Source: an uncultured Lachnospiraceae bacterium (GTDB lineage: Bacteria > Bacillota > Clostridia > Lachnospirales > Lachnospiraceae). From it: 64,000 bases of DNA. This document shows positions 9,199 through 17,855 of this stretch, piece by piece; the first letter of the stretch is position 1; each line of letters begins with the position of its first letter. Location of the stretch: assembly GCA_946405625.1 (NCBI GenBank), contig CAMJHQ010000014.1, positions 22,813 through 86,812 on the forward strand. The letters run 5' to 3'. The notes beneath the pieces are model-generated. The model was given only the letters and a program-made list of their open reading frames with translations, was not told the origin of the DNA and ran no database searches. Position numbers and translations under genes: made by a program.

Positions 9199-9501
9199 TT
9201 ACTTCTTCTTTGCTGACTTCTTAGGCTTTGTATTAACAAGGTCCTTAAGAGCCTTACCAGCCTTGAACTTTGGAACTGCTGCTGCCTTGATCTTGATAGC
9301 CTCACCGGTCTGAGGATTACGAGCTGTTCTAGCCTTTCTCTCGCCAACTTCGAATGTACCGAATCCGATAAGCTGTACCTTGCCCTTATTCTGAAGCTCT
9401 GAAGATACAACGTTAACGAATGACTTTACTGCTGCCTCAGCATCCTTCTTTGAAAGACCTGTCTCTGCAGCAATAGCTGTTACAAGTTCTGTCTTGTTCA
9501 T
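9199..9501 (-). CDS. hup: HU-family DNA-binding protein
   Basis: 100 residues: the HU/IHF fold is clear from MNKTELVTAIAAETGLSKKD, the dimer core, the segment LIGFGTFEVGERKARTARNP, and the DNA-contacting arm NPQTGEAIKI. It is about 10 residues longer than the usual 90, because of a basic tail (TKPKKSAKKK). HU bends and compacts DNA as a dimer in the nucleoid. Monocistronic: its own promoter at 9555-9583 and its own terminator. AGAGGT ribosome site before the ATG. Confidence 0.97.
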   Translation of the reverse strand: MNKTELVTAIAAETGLSKKDAEAAVKSFVNVVSSELQNKGKVQLIGFGTFEVGERKARTARNPQTGEAIKIKAAAVPKFKAGKALKDLVNTKPKKSAKKK

Positions 9502-9554
9502 AGTATTTACCTCTCAATACATATTATTTTTCCGTTGCTAACACAACTATACTG

Positions 9555-9583
9555 ATTATACTGTGTTAAAGCCCGTATTTCAA
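9555..9583 (-). promoter_or_regulatory. Strong promoter of the HU gene with overlapping inverted repeat
   Basis: On the minus strand, -35 TTGAAA (9583-9578) and a perfect -10 TATAAT (9560-9555) are 17 bases apart, consistent with high housekeeping expression. A 7-bp inverted repeat TAACACA/TGTGTTA (9539-9545 and 9562-9568) brackets the -10 box and could be an operator. Confidence 0.75.
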
Positions 9584-9681
9584 TCTATTTCTTACATTTT
9601 TTTACACTTTTTTTATAAAAATGTAACAAAAATAGTACATTTTCTGTAAAAAAGAGCGATTGGGACCGAAAAACGTCCGTT

Positions 9682-11598
9682 TTACATGTCAATATTGGCA
9701 TCTCGGCTGTTTTCTTCGATGTATTGACGACGCGGAGCGACCTCTGTTCCCATCAGAATTTTGGTTATCGTACTCGCTTCCGCAACACTTGAAACCGAAA
9801 CCTGTTTCAGAACCCTGCTCTCCGGATCCATAGTGGTTTCGAAAAGCTGATTGGCATCCATTTCACCGAGACCTTTATAACGCTGAATAGTGAACTTATT
9901 CTTATGGGCAGCTCTGTACTTTTCAAGTTCATCATCAGAATACAGATATTTTATATTCTTTCCCTCTCCGACTCTGTAAAGAGGCGGGATTGCTATATAG
10001 ATATGGCCTTCTGTAATAAGGTCAGGATAAAATCTGTAGAAAAACGTAAGCAGGAGCGTTGCTATATGTGCTCCGTCGACATCGGCATCAGTCATAATGA
10101 TTATCTTATCATAATTAAGCTTTGTGATATCAAAATCATTTCCGAATCCCGTACTGAAGCCGCATCCGAAGGCATTGATCATAGCCTTGATCTCGGCATT
10201 TTCAAGAACCTTCGATACAGGAACCTTCTCAACATTGAGTATCTTACCTCTGAGCGGAAGGATTGCCTGATATTTACGGTTTCTTGCAGTCTTTGCAGAA
10301 CCGCCGGCGGAATCACCCTCAACTATAAATATCTCACATTTCTCAGCTTCCGAACTCTCCTGTCTTACAAGCTTACCGTTTCCTTCAAAAGAAAACTTAC
10401 TGAGATTAACCTTGGATTTGGACTTTGCCTTCTCCTTTGCCGTCTCTATCGCTCTATCTACGATATCCTTAAGAACATCATAATTACGGTCGAAATAAAC
10501 CGTAAGCTGTTCACGCATTATAGCATCTATCGCATTTGTGACATCGGTATTTGAAAGTCTTGTCTTGGTCTGTCCTTCAAACTGAGGATTAGGATGTCTT
10601 ATGGAAACTATAGCCTGTATTCCCTGTCTTATGTCGGCACCCGAAAGATTTGCATCCTTCTCTTTAAGTGCACCGAGTTCATTTCTTGCATAATTATTTA
10701 TTATCTTCGCAAATGCTGACTTGAATCCGGAAACATGAGTACCACCTTCAGGGTTTGTAATGTTATTTGTAAATCCGATAACATTCTCATCTCCGTCTTC
10801 TGTCGCAACGAAAACTATATCGGCCGCTATGTCATTCTTCTCACCTGAAATAGCAACGACCGGTGATGTTTTTGTAAGATCGCTGGAAATGTCCTCTACA
10901 AAGCTTGAGAGTCCTCCCGGCTGATGGAAGGTCTCAGGCGGATAATTATCACGCTTATTTTCATAAACTATAGTAAGATTCGGATTGAGATATGCTGTTT
11001 CCTTCAGCCTCTGACGGATTGCCGAAGATTTGAATCTTACAGTCTCGAAGATAGTTTCATCCGGATATAGAGTTACGGATGTTCCCGACTTCTTGCCGCG
11101 TACAGGCTCTGACGGAAGCAGACCGTCTATAAGCTGAGTAGTCGGCTTACCGTATTCATAGGTATCATGATATACATTTCCATCTCTATATACATCTACT
11201 ATAAGCTTCTTTGAAAGTGCATTTACGACCGCAGATCCAACACCGTGAAGTCCACCGCTTATCTTGTAGATAGAATCATTGAACTTTCCTCCGGAGTGAA
11301 GTACCGTAAATACAACTCTTTCAGCACTCTTCTTTTCGGTAGGATGCATATCAACGGGAATTCCTCGTCCATCATCCGTTACCGTTGCCGAACCGTCTTC
11401 ATTTAGAGTTACTCTTATATTCTTGCAGAAACCTGCCAGGTGCTCATCAACCGCATTATCTATCAGCTCCTGAACCAGATGATTAAGACCGGACCTTCCG
11501 GTACTTCCGATATACATTCCCGGTCTGAGTCTGACAGGTTCAAGGCCCTTGAGGACCTTTATCGCCTCTGAATTATAATCCTGATTTTTTCCTGCCAT
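9682..11598 (-). CDS. parE: DNA topoisomerase IV / gyrase-type subunit B (ATPase)
   Basis: 638 residues. GHKL ATPase motifs are present: ELIDNAVDEHLAG (catalytic Glu and Asn), DDGRGIPVDMHP, GGLHGVGSAVVNALS. The TOPRIM metal site is EGDSAGGSAKTARNRKYQAI plus DADVDGAHI, and the C-terminal motif RYKGLGEMDANQL is present. The subunit supplies ATP-driven strand passage for the A subunit encoded immediately upstream, whose stop codon overlaps this start (TAATG). The short length without the gram-negative GyrB insertion does not separate gyrase from topoisomerase IV; ParE is chosen because of pairing with an A subunit lacking a GyrA box. Cytoplasmic A2B2 enzyme. Confidence 0.85.
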   Translation of the reverse strand: MAGKNQDYNSEAIKVLKGLEPVRLRPGMYIGSTGRSGLNHLVQELIDNAVDEHLAGFCKNIRVTLNEDGSATVTDDGRGIPVDMHPTEKKSAERVVFTVLHSGGKFNDSIYKISGGLHGVGSAVVNALSKKLIVDVYRDGNVYHDTYEYGKPTTQLIDGLLPSEPVRGKKSGTSVTLYPDETIFETVRFKSSAIRQRLKETAYLNPNLTIVYENKRDNYPPETFHQPGGLSSFVEDISSDLTKTSPVVAISGEKNDIAADIVFVATEDGDENVIGFTNNITNPEGGTHVSGFKSAFAKIINNYARNELGALKEKDANLSGADIRQGIQAIVSIRHPNPQFEGQTKTRLSNTDVTNAIDAIMREQLTVYFDRNYDVLKDIVDRAIETAKEKAKSKSKVNLSKFSFEGNGKLVRQESSEAEKCEIFIVEGDSAGGSAKTARNRKYQAILPLRGKILNVEKVPVSKVLENAEIKAMINAFGCGFSTGFGNDFDITKLNYDKIIIMTDADVDGAHIATLLLTFFYRFYPDLITEGHIYIAIPPLYRVGEGKNIKYLYSDDELEKYRAAHKNKFTIQRYKGLGEMDANQLFETTMDPESRVLKQVSVSSVAEASTITKILMGTEVAPRRQYIEENSRDANIDM

Positions 11599-14084
11599 TA
11601 CTGTTTTCCTTTCTTGTTACCTTTGCCGCCGCGTTTAACCGCTTTCATATCCGACAAGCTGATACCGTTAAAGCTGTCGGAATTGCTTCCGCTCATCGCA
11701 CTGACAACCTTATCTCCCTTTCTGAGCGAGATAAGAGTTACACCTCCGGCTCCCTTACCCTGAACCGGAATATCGGTAGCTTTAACCTTTATCGAATAGC
11801 CTTCCTCTGTTTCGGCTACTATATAATCATCTTCAAAGCCGACATAGACAGGTCTGCTCTTAATAGCTGCCGCTGTCTTTCTGGCAGTATCAAAAAGTGC
11901 AGCATTTACACGTTTAGCCTTACCTTCTTCTGTAACAAAGATAAGATTTCTGCCTATATTCATTCCTCCTATATCCGTATCGGTATAGTCGGTCTCGGCA
12001 TCATAACCGAGAAGTGCCGTACTGTCAGCAGACTCATCGGAATAACCTGCTCCCGATTCATCCATAAAGTCCTCAAAGCTTCCGCCTGAAAGACTTCCGT
12101 CGACCATATCATCAAACTGCATTTCAGCAGAAGCATCAGGAATAGCAGCTGCTACATTTACAGGCACAGCTCCTTCACCGGATACTGTACCTGAACCGTC
12201 AGCCGACTCATCTGTTATCGTTCCTGCAGGATTAAGCTCCGATACTGCCATCATTGCAACAACATCAGCACTGTCTGACATTCCGCAGAATTCGAATATC
12301 TGTATACCCTTATCGGTTATCCTGAACTTCTTATCCTTCTTGGTCTGCTTCTTTAAAATGTCAGAAACCTTGATTATATGTACCATTCCTTCGCTGTCGA
12401 AAAGAGCAACTCTGTCATCACTCATACAATCCACAGCGAATTTATATGCAACATCCTTATTCTTTGCAAAGACACTGCGAGGAGCCGACTTGATATAGAA
12501 GAATCTGTCAAGAAGTACCGTTTCCTCTGTAGCAACAGCCTTCTCCTTTGCAACTATTACCTCTCCGAGATTTTCTATAACTGTACGTCTCGGAACGGCA
12601 TATTTCTTCTTAAGCTCCTCAATATCTGCGATCATCTGCTTCTTCATCTCACGATCAGACTCAAGAAGTCTTGTATATCTTGCAAGAAGCTTCTCCGTTT
12701 CGGCAAGCTCTTTTCTCAGAACATCAACTTCGAGTCCGATAAGCTTCTGAAGTCTCATTGCAAGGATTGCATCTGTCTGTCTTTCGGTAAAATGCAGCTG
12801 CTTCGCATCATCTATCGAGCCCTTATAACGGAATTTGATATTGTCGGTCTTTCCGAACATCAGGCATTCCTTGGCATCCTTGGTATTCTGTGATCCACGA
12901 AGCACTTCAATTATAAGATCGATCACATCAACCGCCTCAAGAAGTCCTGTCTTTATTTCCTTCTGAACCTCCTGATCTGCCTTGAGTGCAGTATACTTAT
13001 CCTTATATACTTCCCACTTATATTCAGTATAAGTTTCAAGAACTCTTCTGAGTCCCATAACTTCCGGTTTTCTGTTATATATGCAGTTAATATTTACGCT
13101 ATATGTATCCTCAAGTCCGGCCTTCTTATAAAGAATATTGATAATCTTCTGAATCTCTTCTTCGGTCGTTCCCTTCTTAACGTCAATACACAGGCACTCG
13201 CCTTCCTTATCACCTCTGTCGGCTATATCGACAACAGCAGGAAGCGATCCCTTACGGACAAGCTCTGCCACAGTATTTAAAAACTTTTCAGTCTGGTTGA
13301 TCATTGTATAAGGGATTTCGGTAACACATATGGACTTACGGCCCTTTCCGATATCTCTTACTTCAACCTTACCGCGGACCTTCAGCTTTCCGAGACCTGT
13401 CTCATATATCTGAAGAAGTGCATCCTCATCGATATTTATGATTCCGCCTGTTGCAAAATCCGGTCCCTTTACAATTCTGAGAAGAGCTTCTGTTGAGATT
13501 GACGGATCCTGAAGATAAGCTATTTCAGCATCAGCAACCTCTTCCATGTTATGAGTCGGGATATTTGTTGCCATTCCGACCGCAATACCGGTTGCTCCAC
13601 TGGTAAGCATATTCGGAATAAGAAATGGTATATGAACCGGCTCTTTCTCTGTTCCGTCGAAATTCGGAATAAAATCACAATACTTAAGATCCTTCAGACC
13701 TTCTTCGGCATATTTAGAAATTCTAGCCTCAGTATAACGCATAGCCGCAGCGCCGGATCCTGATACATCACCGAAATTTCCGTGAGGATCAACAAGCGGT
13801 ATTGGAAGCTTCCAACTCTGAGCCAGGTTTACAAGGCCTTCATATATTGAGCTGTCACCGTGGGGATGATACTTACCCATTGTATCACCGACGATTCTCG
13901 CACATTTTCTGTGAGGGCTGTCAGAACGTGTAAGCTCTGAGAGTGAATAAAGAATTCTTCTCTGTACAGGCTTCAGTCCGTCCTTAACATCCGGAAGGGC
14001 ACGTTCGGTAATTACCGACATGGCATAATCCACATAATCCTGCCCCATCTCATCTTCATAATTGACTGTTTTAATCTTTTCCAT
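11598..14084 (-). CDS. parC: DNA topoisomerase IV / gyrase-type subunit A
   Basis: 828 residues from the ATG at 14084, which has an AGAGGTGG ribosome site; a longer frame reaches 14138 but lacks one. The breakage-reunion domain is complete: LPDVKDGLKPVQRRILYS, KYHPHGDSSIYEGLV, and the catalytic tyrosine in AAMRYTEARIS, which forms the covalent link to DNA. I do not see the canonical GyrA box (QRRGGKG), so topoisomerase IV is the better name. The C-terminal beta-pinwheel is interrupted by an acidic Ser/Gly/Asp-rich stretch at residues about 615-700. The A gene precedes the B gene with a one-base overlap, the reverse of the usual gyrB-gyrA or parE-parC order. Confidence 0.85.
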   Translation of the reverse strand: MEKIKTVNYEDEMGQDYVDYAMSVITERALPDVKDGLKPVQRRILYSLSELTRSDSPHRKCARIVGDTMGKYHPHGDSSIYEGLVNLAQSWKLPIPLVDPHGNFGDVSGSGAAAMRYTEARISKYAEEGLKDLKYCDFIPNFDGTEKEPVHIPFLIPNMLTSGATGIAVGMATNIPTHNMEEVADAEIAYLQDPSISTEALLRIVKGPDFATGGIINIDEDALLQIYETGLGKLKVRGKVEVRDIGKGRKSICVTEIPYTMINQTEKFLNTVAELVRKGSLPAVVDIADRGDKEGECLCIDVKKGTTEEEIQKIINILYKKAGLEDTYSVNINCIYNRKPEVMGLRRVLETYTEYKWEVYKDKYTALKADQEVQKEIKTGLLEAVDVIDLIIEVLRGSQNTKDAKECLMFGKTDNIKFRYKGSIDDAKQLHFTERQTDAILAMRLQKLIGLEVDVLRKELAETEKLLARYTRLLESDREMKKQMIADIEELKKKYAVPRRTVIENLGEVIVAKEKAVATEETVLLDRFFYIKSAPRSVFAKNKDVAYKFAVDCMSDDRVALFDSEGMVHIIKVSDILKKQTKKDKKFRITDKGIQIFEFCGMSDSADVVAMMAVSELNPAGTITDESADGSGTVSGEGAVPVNVAAAIPDASAEMQFDDMVDGSLSGGSFEDFMDESGAGYSDESADSTALLGYDAETDYTDTDIGGMNIGRNLIFVTEEGKAKRVNAALFDTARKTAAAIKSRPVYVGFEDDYIVAETEEGYSIKVKATDIPVQGKGAGGVTLISLRKGDKVVSAMSGSNSDSFNGISLSDMKAVKRGGKGNKKGKQ

Positions 14085-14241
14085 CTGCCACCTCTGAATA
14101 TAATTTTTTACCACCCGGATAAGAAAGCGCCTCGGCACGAATTCCTATAATCAATCCTGCGTTGGTAAATATTTCATAAACAGCGTTACACCATCCATTA
14201 AATGTCGCAATAATTCAACATCTAGTGGGATAACCCATAAT

Positions 14242-14270
14242 ACTTTACCATATCTTGTTTATTTAATCAA
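14242..14270 (-). promoter_or_regulatory. Candidate promoter of the parC-parE operon
   Basis: Minus-strand -35 TTGATT (14270-14265) and -10 TAAAGT (14247-14242) with a 17-base spacer, immediately past the thioredoxin terminator. The leader to the parC ATG would be about 150 bases; I see no riboswitch signature in it. Confidence 0.45.
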
Positions 14271-14275
14271 CGAAG

Positions 14276-14313
14276 AAAAAGCCCCGTAACATATGCTTGT
14301 TACGGGGCTTTAA
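14276..14313 (-). terminator. Terminator of the thioredoxin operon
   Basis: A perfect 11-bp G+C-rich stem GCCCCGTAACA/TGTTACGGGGC (14281-14291 with 14298-14308), six-base loop, followed on the minus strand by a TTTTTCTTC run. Clear intrinsic terminator. Confidence 0.92.
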
Positions 14314-14333
14314 ACCGCTATATATTCACAAAT

Positions 14334-14645
14334 TTACTGTGATATAAACTCCTCGAGTTTTGACTTCATAATAAATCCGATGGATCTGTCAACCTCTTCT
14401 CCGTTCTTAAAAAGGATGAGGCAAGGAATATTGCTGATTCCGAACTTCATGATAAGCTCTTCAGCATCATCGGCATTTACTCCGACGAACTTTACATCGT
14501 CACGCTCATCAGCCATTGTATCGAGTATAGGCTTAAGCATCTTACATGGTCCGCACCACTCTGCCCAAAAATCAACAACAACAGGCTTATCGCTCTTAAG
14601 AACAACCTCTTCAAATTCATTTTCAGTAATCTGTATTGCTCCCAT
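14334..14645 (-). CDS. trxA: Thioredoxin
   Basis: 103 residues with the active site WAEWCGPCKMLKP at residues about 27-39 and the cis-proline region NIPCLILFKNG. A small cytoplasmic dithiol protein that reduces protein disulfides, recharged by thioredoxin reductase (not in this window). An extra cysteine sits next to the cis-proline (IPC instead of IPT), which is uncommon in TrxA but seen in some clostridial thioredoxin-like proteins. GGAGGG ribosome site. It lies 14 bases after the NhaC gene and ends the operon at a strong terminator. Confidence 0.95.
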   Translation of the reverse strand: MGAIQITENEFEEVVLKSDKPVVVDFWAEWCGPCKMLKPILDTMADERDDVKFVGVNADDAEELIMKFGISNIPCLILFKNGEEVDRSIGFIMKSKLEEFISQ

Positions 14646-14659
14646 AATGTCCCTCCTGA

Positions 14660-16300
14660 CTAGGCTTTTTCTTCAACCGGTTCATTTCCGGCTATCTTCT
14701 CTATGATAAATAAGGTAACGATCATCAATACTATTCCGATTGGAAGACTGATGACCGGACTCTTAGTGAATCCTGCGATAATGTATGTCACACAAGAAAC
14801 CGCCGCACATGTAAGTGCATAAGGCAGCTGTGTCGACACATGATTTATATGATTACTCTCAGCTCCTGCCGAAGCCATGATCGTTGTATCAGATATAGGT
14901 GAACAGTGGTCTCCGCATACTGCACCCGCAAGACATGATGCTATAGATATAACCATCATCTCTCCACCCGGGAATACACCGAGCACGATAGGAATGAGTA
15001 TTCCGAATGTTCCCCATGATGTACCCGTCGCAAAGGCAAGTCCTAGTGCAACCAGGAATACTACTGCCGGAAGCATTGACTGAAGTCCTGCAGCACTTCC
15101 TTCCACAAGGCCTGCTACAAAGTACTTTGCTCCGAGAAGATTTGTCATTCCCGAAAGCGTCCATGCAAATGTGAGAATCAGGATTGGTGCAACCATTGCT
15201 TTAAATCCATCAGCCACACATTTCATAAAATCCTCAAATGTGATAATGTCTCTCAGCAGATAGAAGAAAAATGTGAATAAAAGTGTTATAAATCCGCCGA
15301 AAACAAGTGCTACAGACGCATCAGCATCTCCGAATGCAGTTACGAAATCAACTCCGCTGAAGAAGCCGCCTGTATAGACCATTGAGAATATACATATAAC
15401 TATGAGGAAAAGTACCGGAAGCACAAGGTCAACAACCTTACCCTTCTTACTTACCTGTTCCTCTACCATTTTCTCTCTTGATTCATCGGTTCCGGATGTG
15501 AAGAGGTCACCGTCATAAGCATTAAGCTCATGTTTTCTCATCGGACCATAGTCAAGTCTTCTGATAACCAGGTAAAACATCATTATAACTGTAAGTATCG
15601 CATAGAAATTATACGGTATCGTTTTGATAAACACCTGAAAACCATTGAGTCCGGCGTCCTCAGGAACTGATGATGTTACAGCCGCTGCCCAGGAACTTAT
15701 CGGAGCTATGATACATACAGGTGCTGCAGTAGCATCAATAAGATAAGCAAGCTTTGCACGGGAAACCTTATGAGTATCAGTTACTGGTCTCATAACGCTT
15801 CCGACTGTAAGACAGTTAAAATAATCATCTATGAAAATCAGCATTCCGAGTGCTATCGTCGCAATCTGAGCACCGATTCTAGTCTTAATATGCTTTGATG
15901 CCCATTTTCCGAAAGCTGCGGATCCGCCTGCCTTATTCATCAAAGCTACAAGGATTCCGAGCAGAACAAGGAATACAAGAATACCGGCATTGAAGGTATC
16001 CGAAATCTTATAGAGCATTCCGCCTTCTTCATTGAAGAACATCGTATTGATTGCAAGCTCAAGATTGAAATTCGAATATAAAAGCGCACCGCTTATTATT
16101 CCGATAAGGAGCGATGAATATACTTCCTTCGTGATAAGAGCCAGAACTATGGCAATTACCGGAGGAAGAAGTGCTATGGGTTCCGCATAGAAAGAAGGCG
16201 TATACCCCTCGAGTGCACCCATATCCACCGGGTTCGTGAAAGTATAAACAAGCAGTCCTATCAACCCCAAAAGGAACATAAAAAGTAATATTTTCTTCAT
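14660..16300 (-). CDS. nhaC: NhaC-family Na+/H+ antiporter-like transporter
   Basis: 546 residues from the ATG at 16300, which has an upstream AAGGGG site; the longer frame to 16324 has none. About 11-12 hydrophobic segments. The conserved core of the family is readable: FIDDYFNCLTVGSVMRPVTD and the C-terminal half GDHCSPISDTTIMASAGAE. Family members exchange cytoplasmic Na+ for H+ or carry organic substrates; substrate cannot be told from sequence. Placed just ahead of thioredoxin with 14 bases between, so probably cotranscribed. Confidence 0.88.
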   Translation of the reverse strand: MKKILLFMFLLGLIGLLVYTFTNPVDMGALEGYTPSFYAEPIALLPPVIAIVLALITKEVYSSLLIGIISGALLYSNFNLELAINTMFFNEEGGMLYKISDTFNAGILVFLVLLGILVALMNKAGGSAAFGKWASKHIKTRIGAQIATIALGMLIFIDDYFNCLTVGSVMRPVTDTHKVSRAKLAYLIDATAAPVCIIAPISSWAAAVTSSVPEDAGLNGFQVFIKTIPYNFYAILTVIMMFYLVIRRLDYGPMRKHELNAYDGDLFTSGTDESREKMVEEQVSKKGKVVDLVLPVLFLIVICIFSMVYTGGFFSGVDFVTAFGDADASVALVFGGFITLLFTFFFYLLRDIITFEDFMKCVADGFKAMVAPILILTFAWTLSGMTNLLGAKYFVAGLVEGSAAGLQSMLPAVVFLVALGLAFATGTSWGTFGILIPIVLGVFPGGEMMVISIASCLAGAVCGDHCSPISDTTIMASAGAESNHINHVSTQLPYALTCAAVSCVTYIIAGFTKSPVISLPIGIVLMIVTLFIIEKIAGNEPVEEKA

Positions 16301-16354
16301 AGTTTTGCTACCCCTTTTTGACACAAAAACTATGTTGATTATAACCTTTATCGG

Positions 16355-17782
16355 TTACTTTGTAAACGCACGATAGAGAGAAATATGATCGAATATCGTT
16401 CTCCAGTTACCGTCTGAATTTGCAGTCACACATACATAATGTTTTCCGCTGTACGTCTCCAGATAACTTACACAGCAGAATCCGGCTTCTGATATGAATC
16501 CGGTCTTTGCAGCAACCACTCTTCCGTTTGTCTCATAGGTTCCGATACGTCTCAGGAACCAGTTCGATATATCAACGCCCTCTTCATCCTTCTGAGTCGG
16601 AACCGTACGATATTGTTCGGTCGACATTGCATCCAGAATAAGCGGATTCTGTACAGCTGTCGACATGATCACTGCTATATCATATACGGTACAATGATGA
16701 TCGGGATCAAAAGCACCAATAACATTTGTAAAATGTGCGGTATCGCTGATACCCATTTCCCAGGCTCTCTTATTCAGGAGCTCTACCATATTCTCTTCAT
16801 TTCCGGCAAGCATTTTGGTAAGTGCATAATCTGCATCCGCCCCTGAGCATACCATCATTCCATAGAAAAGATCCTTCGCCGGAAGTATATCTCCCGGAGT
16901 CGTACCTACCGCACTGAAGTTTTCTTCCTTGGTCTTTTGTATCTCAGCCTTGCCCATCTTATAATCACGGCTCAGCATTCCCGGCGTCAGATAATCCGCC
17001 ATACAGATAGCAGTCAAAACCTTTGACATAGATGCGGGATAAAGAACCTTATCAGATTCTCTTGAAACTATAACCTCATCTGTATCAAGATCCACAAGGA
17101 TAATATTTGTACTGTATACAGCATTCATCTTATCCGGATCCATTTCTGATTCCGCAATCTCATCCTTTACACCCGGTTCATAATCCCCTTCGATATCATC
17201 AGGACTTATGACTTCACCTTCGATATAAGGATTTGCGGCATCCGGAAGAGATTCAAGTCTAAGCTGATTATAGATTGACAGATTCGGTTCCGGTTTCTCG
17301 ATAGGTTCTCCGTCAGGACCTATCTCCGTAGTCTCCTCCTCATCATCCTTATCATCAGCCAGAATTACCTCTATACCCTGCGACTCCATATAGGCTTTCT
17401 TCTCCTCGAATATTTCCATATATGGTCTGAGTTCTACAGTATTATCAGTATATTCAAAAGAATGATATTCATACTTAAATGTTGCATCAGCCGGTGTCGC
17501 TATAGGATTAGTCCATTCCTCTTCCCAGTACTTTGCTTCCATTTCTTCGGGAGTAAGCTGAATTTCCTCTTCAGTTGTCTCCTCTTCGGTTTTTAAAGCT
17601 TCTTCTGTTAAATCTCCTTCTATTCCGGAAGAAAGACTCGGCGATTCTGTTACCGCCTCTTCTTTATCCTTTATAAAATATTTATCACCGAAATAATTGA
17701 TTGAAAAAAGAATTAACGCAACCACACCTATTCCGCATGCTATAAAGAGTAGATATGTAAGGAACTTCTTTATACCGCTCAT
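16355..17782 (-). CDS. D-alanyl-D-alanine carboxypeptidase (peptidase S11)
   Basis: 475 residues. An N-terminal transmembrane segment (residues about 7-30) is followed by a Glu/Thr-rich linker of ~180 residues and a C-terminal penicillin-binding domain. The catalytic SxxK is PASMSKVLT (Ser251, Lys254) and the KTG box is AAKTGF (about residue 424). The second motif, usually SxN, reads SGADADYA, so the Asn is replaced by Ala. Family members trim the terminal D-Ala from peptidoglycan stem peptides at the outer membrane face. GAGGTAACGG ribosome site. The long acidic spacer probably positions the domain in the wall. Confidence 0.88.
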   Translation of the reverse strand: MSGIKKFLTYLLFIACGIGVVALILFSINYFGDKYFIKDKEEAVTESPSLSSGIEGDLTEEALKTEEETTEEEIQLTPEEMEAKYWEEEWTNPIATPADATFKYEYHSFEYTDNTVELRPYMEIFEEKKAYMESQGIEVILADDKDDEEETTEIGPDGEPIEKPEPNLSIYNQLRLESLPDAANPYIEGEVISPDDIEGDYEPGVKDEIAESEMDPDKMNAVYSTNIILVDLDTDEVIVSRESDKVLYPASMSKVLTAICMADYLTPGMLSRDYKMGKAEIQKTKEENFSAVGTTPGDILPAKDLFYGMMVCSGADADYALTKMLAGNEENMVELLNKRAWEMGISDTAHFTNVIGAFDPDHHCTVYDIAVIMSTAVQNPLILDAMSTEQYRTVPTQKDEEGVDISNWFLRRIGTYETNGRVVAAKTGFISEAGFCCVSYLETYSGKHYVCVTANSDGNWRTIFDHISLYRAFTK

Positions 17783-17797
17783 TTCCCGTTACCTCAT

Positions 17798-17855
17798 AAA
17801 ATCAATATAAACTTAGCTGTTCTGCTTTAAATCAATATATACTTAACTGTTCTGC
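17798..17855. repeat. Two-copy 30-bp direct repeat after the DUF4129-like gene
   Basis: Two copies (17798-17825 and 17828-17855), differing at a few positions, share the core ATCAATATANACTTA followed by CTGTTCTGC. The second copy contains the last codons and stop of the membrane-protein gene; the first duplicates the same ending in the spacer before the carboxypeptidase gene. It looks like a recent local tandem duplication. Confidence 0.75.

Noticed and set aside
9904..10554. 216-codon plus-strand frame
   Set aside because: Antisense to the topoisomerase B gene, whose TOPRIM and ATPase motifs are intact on the other strand.
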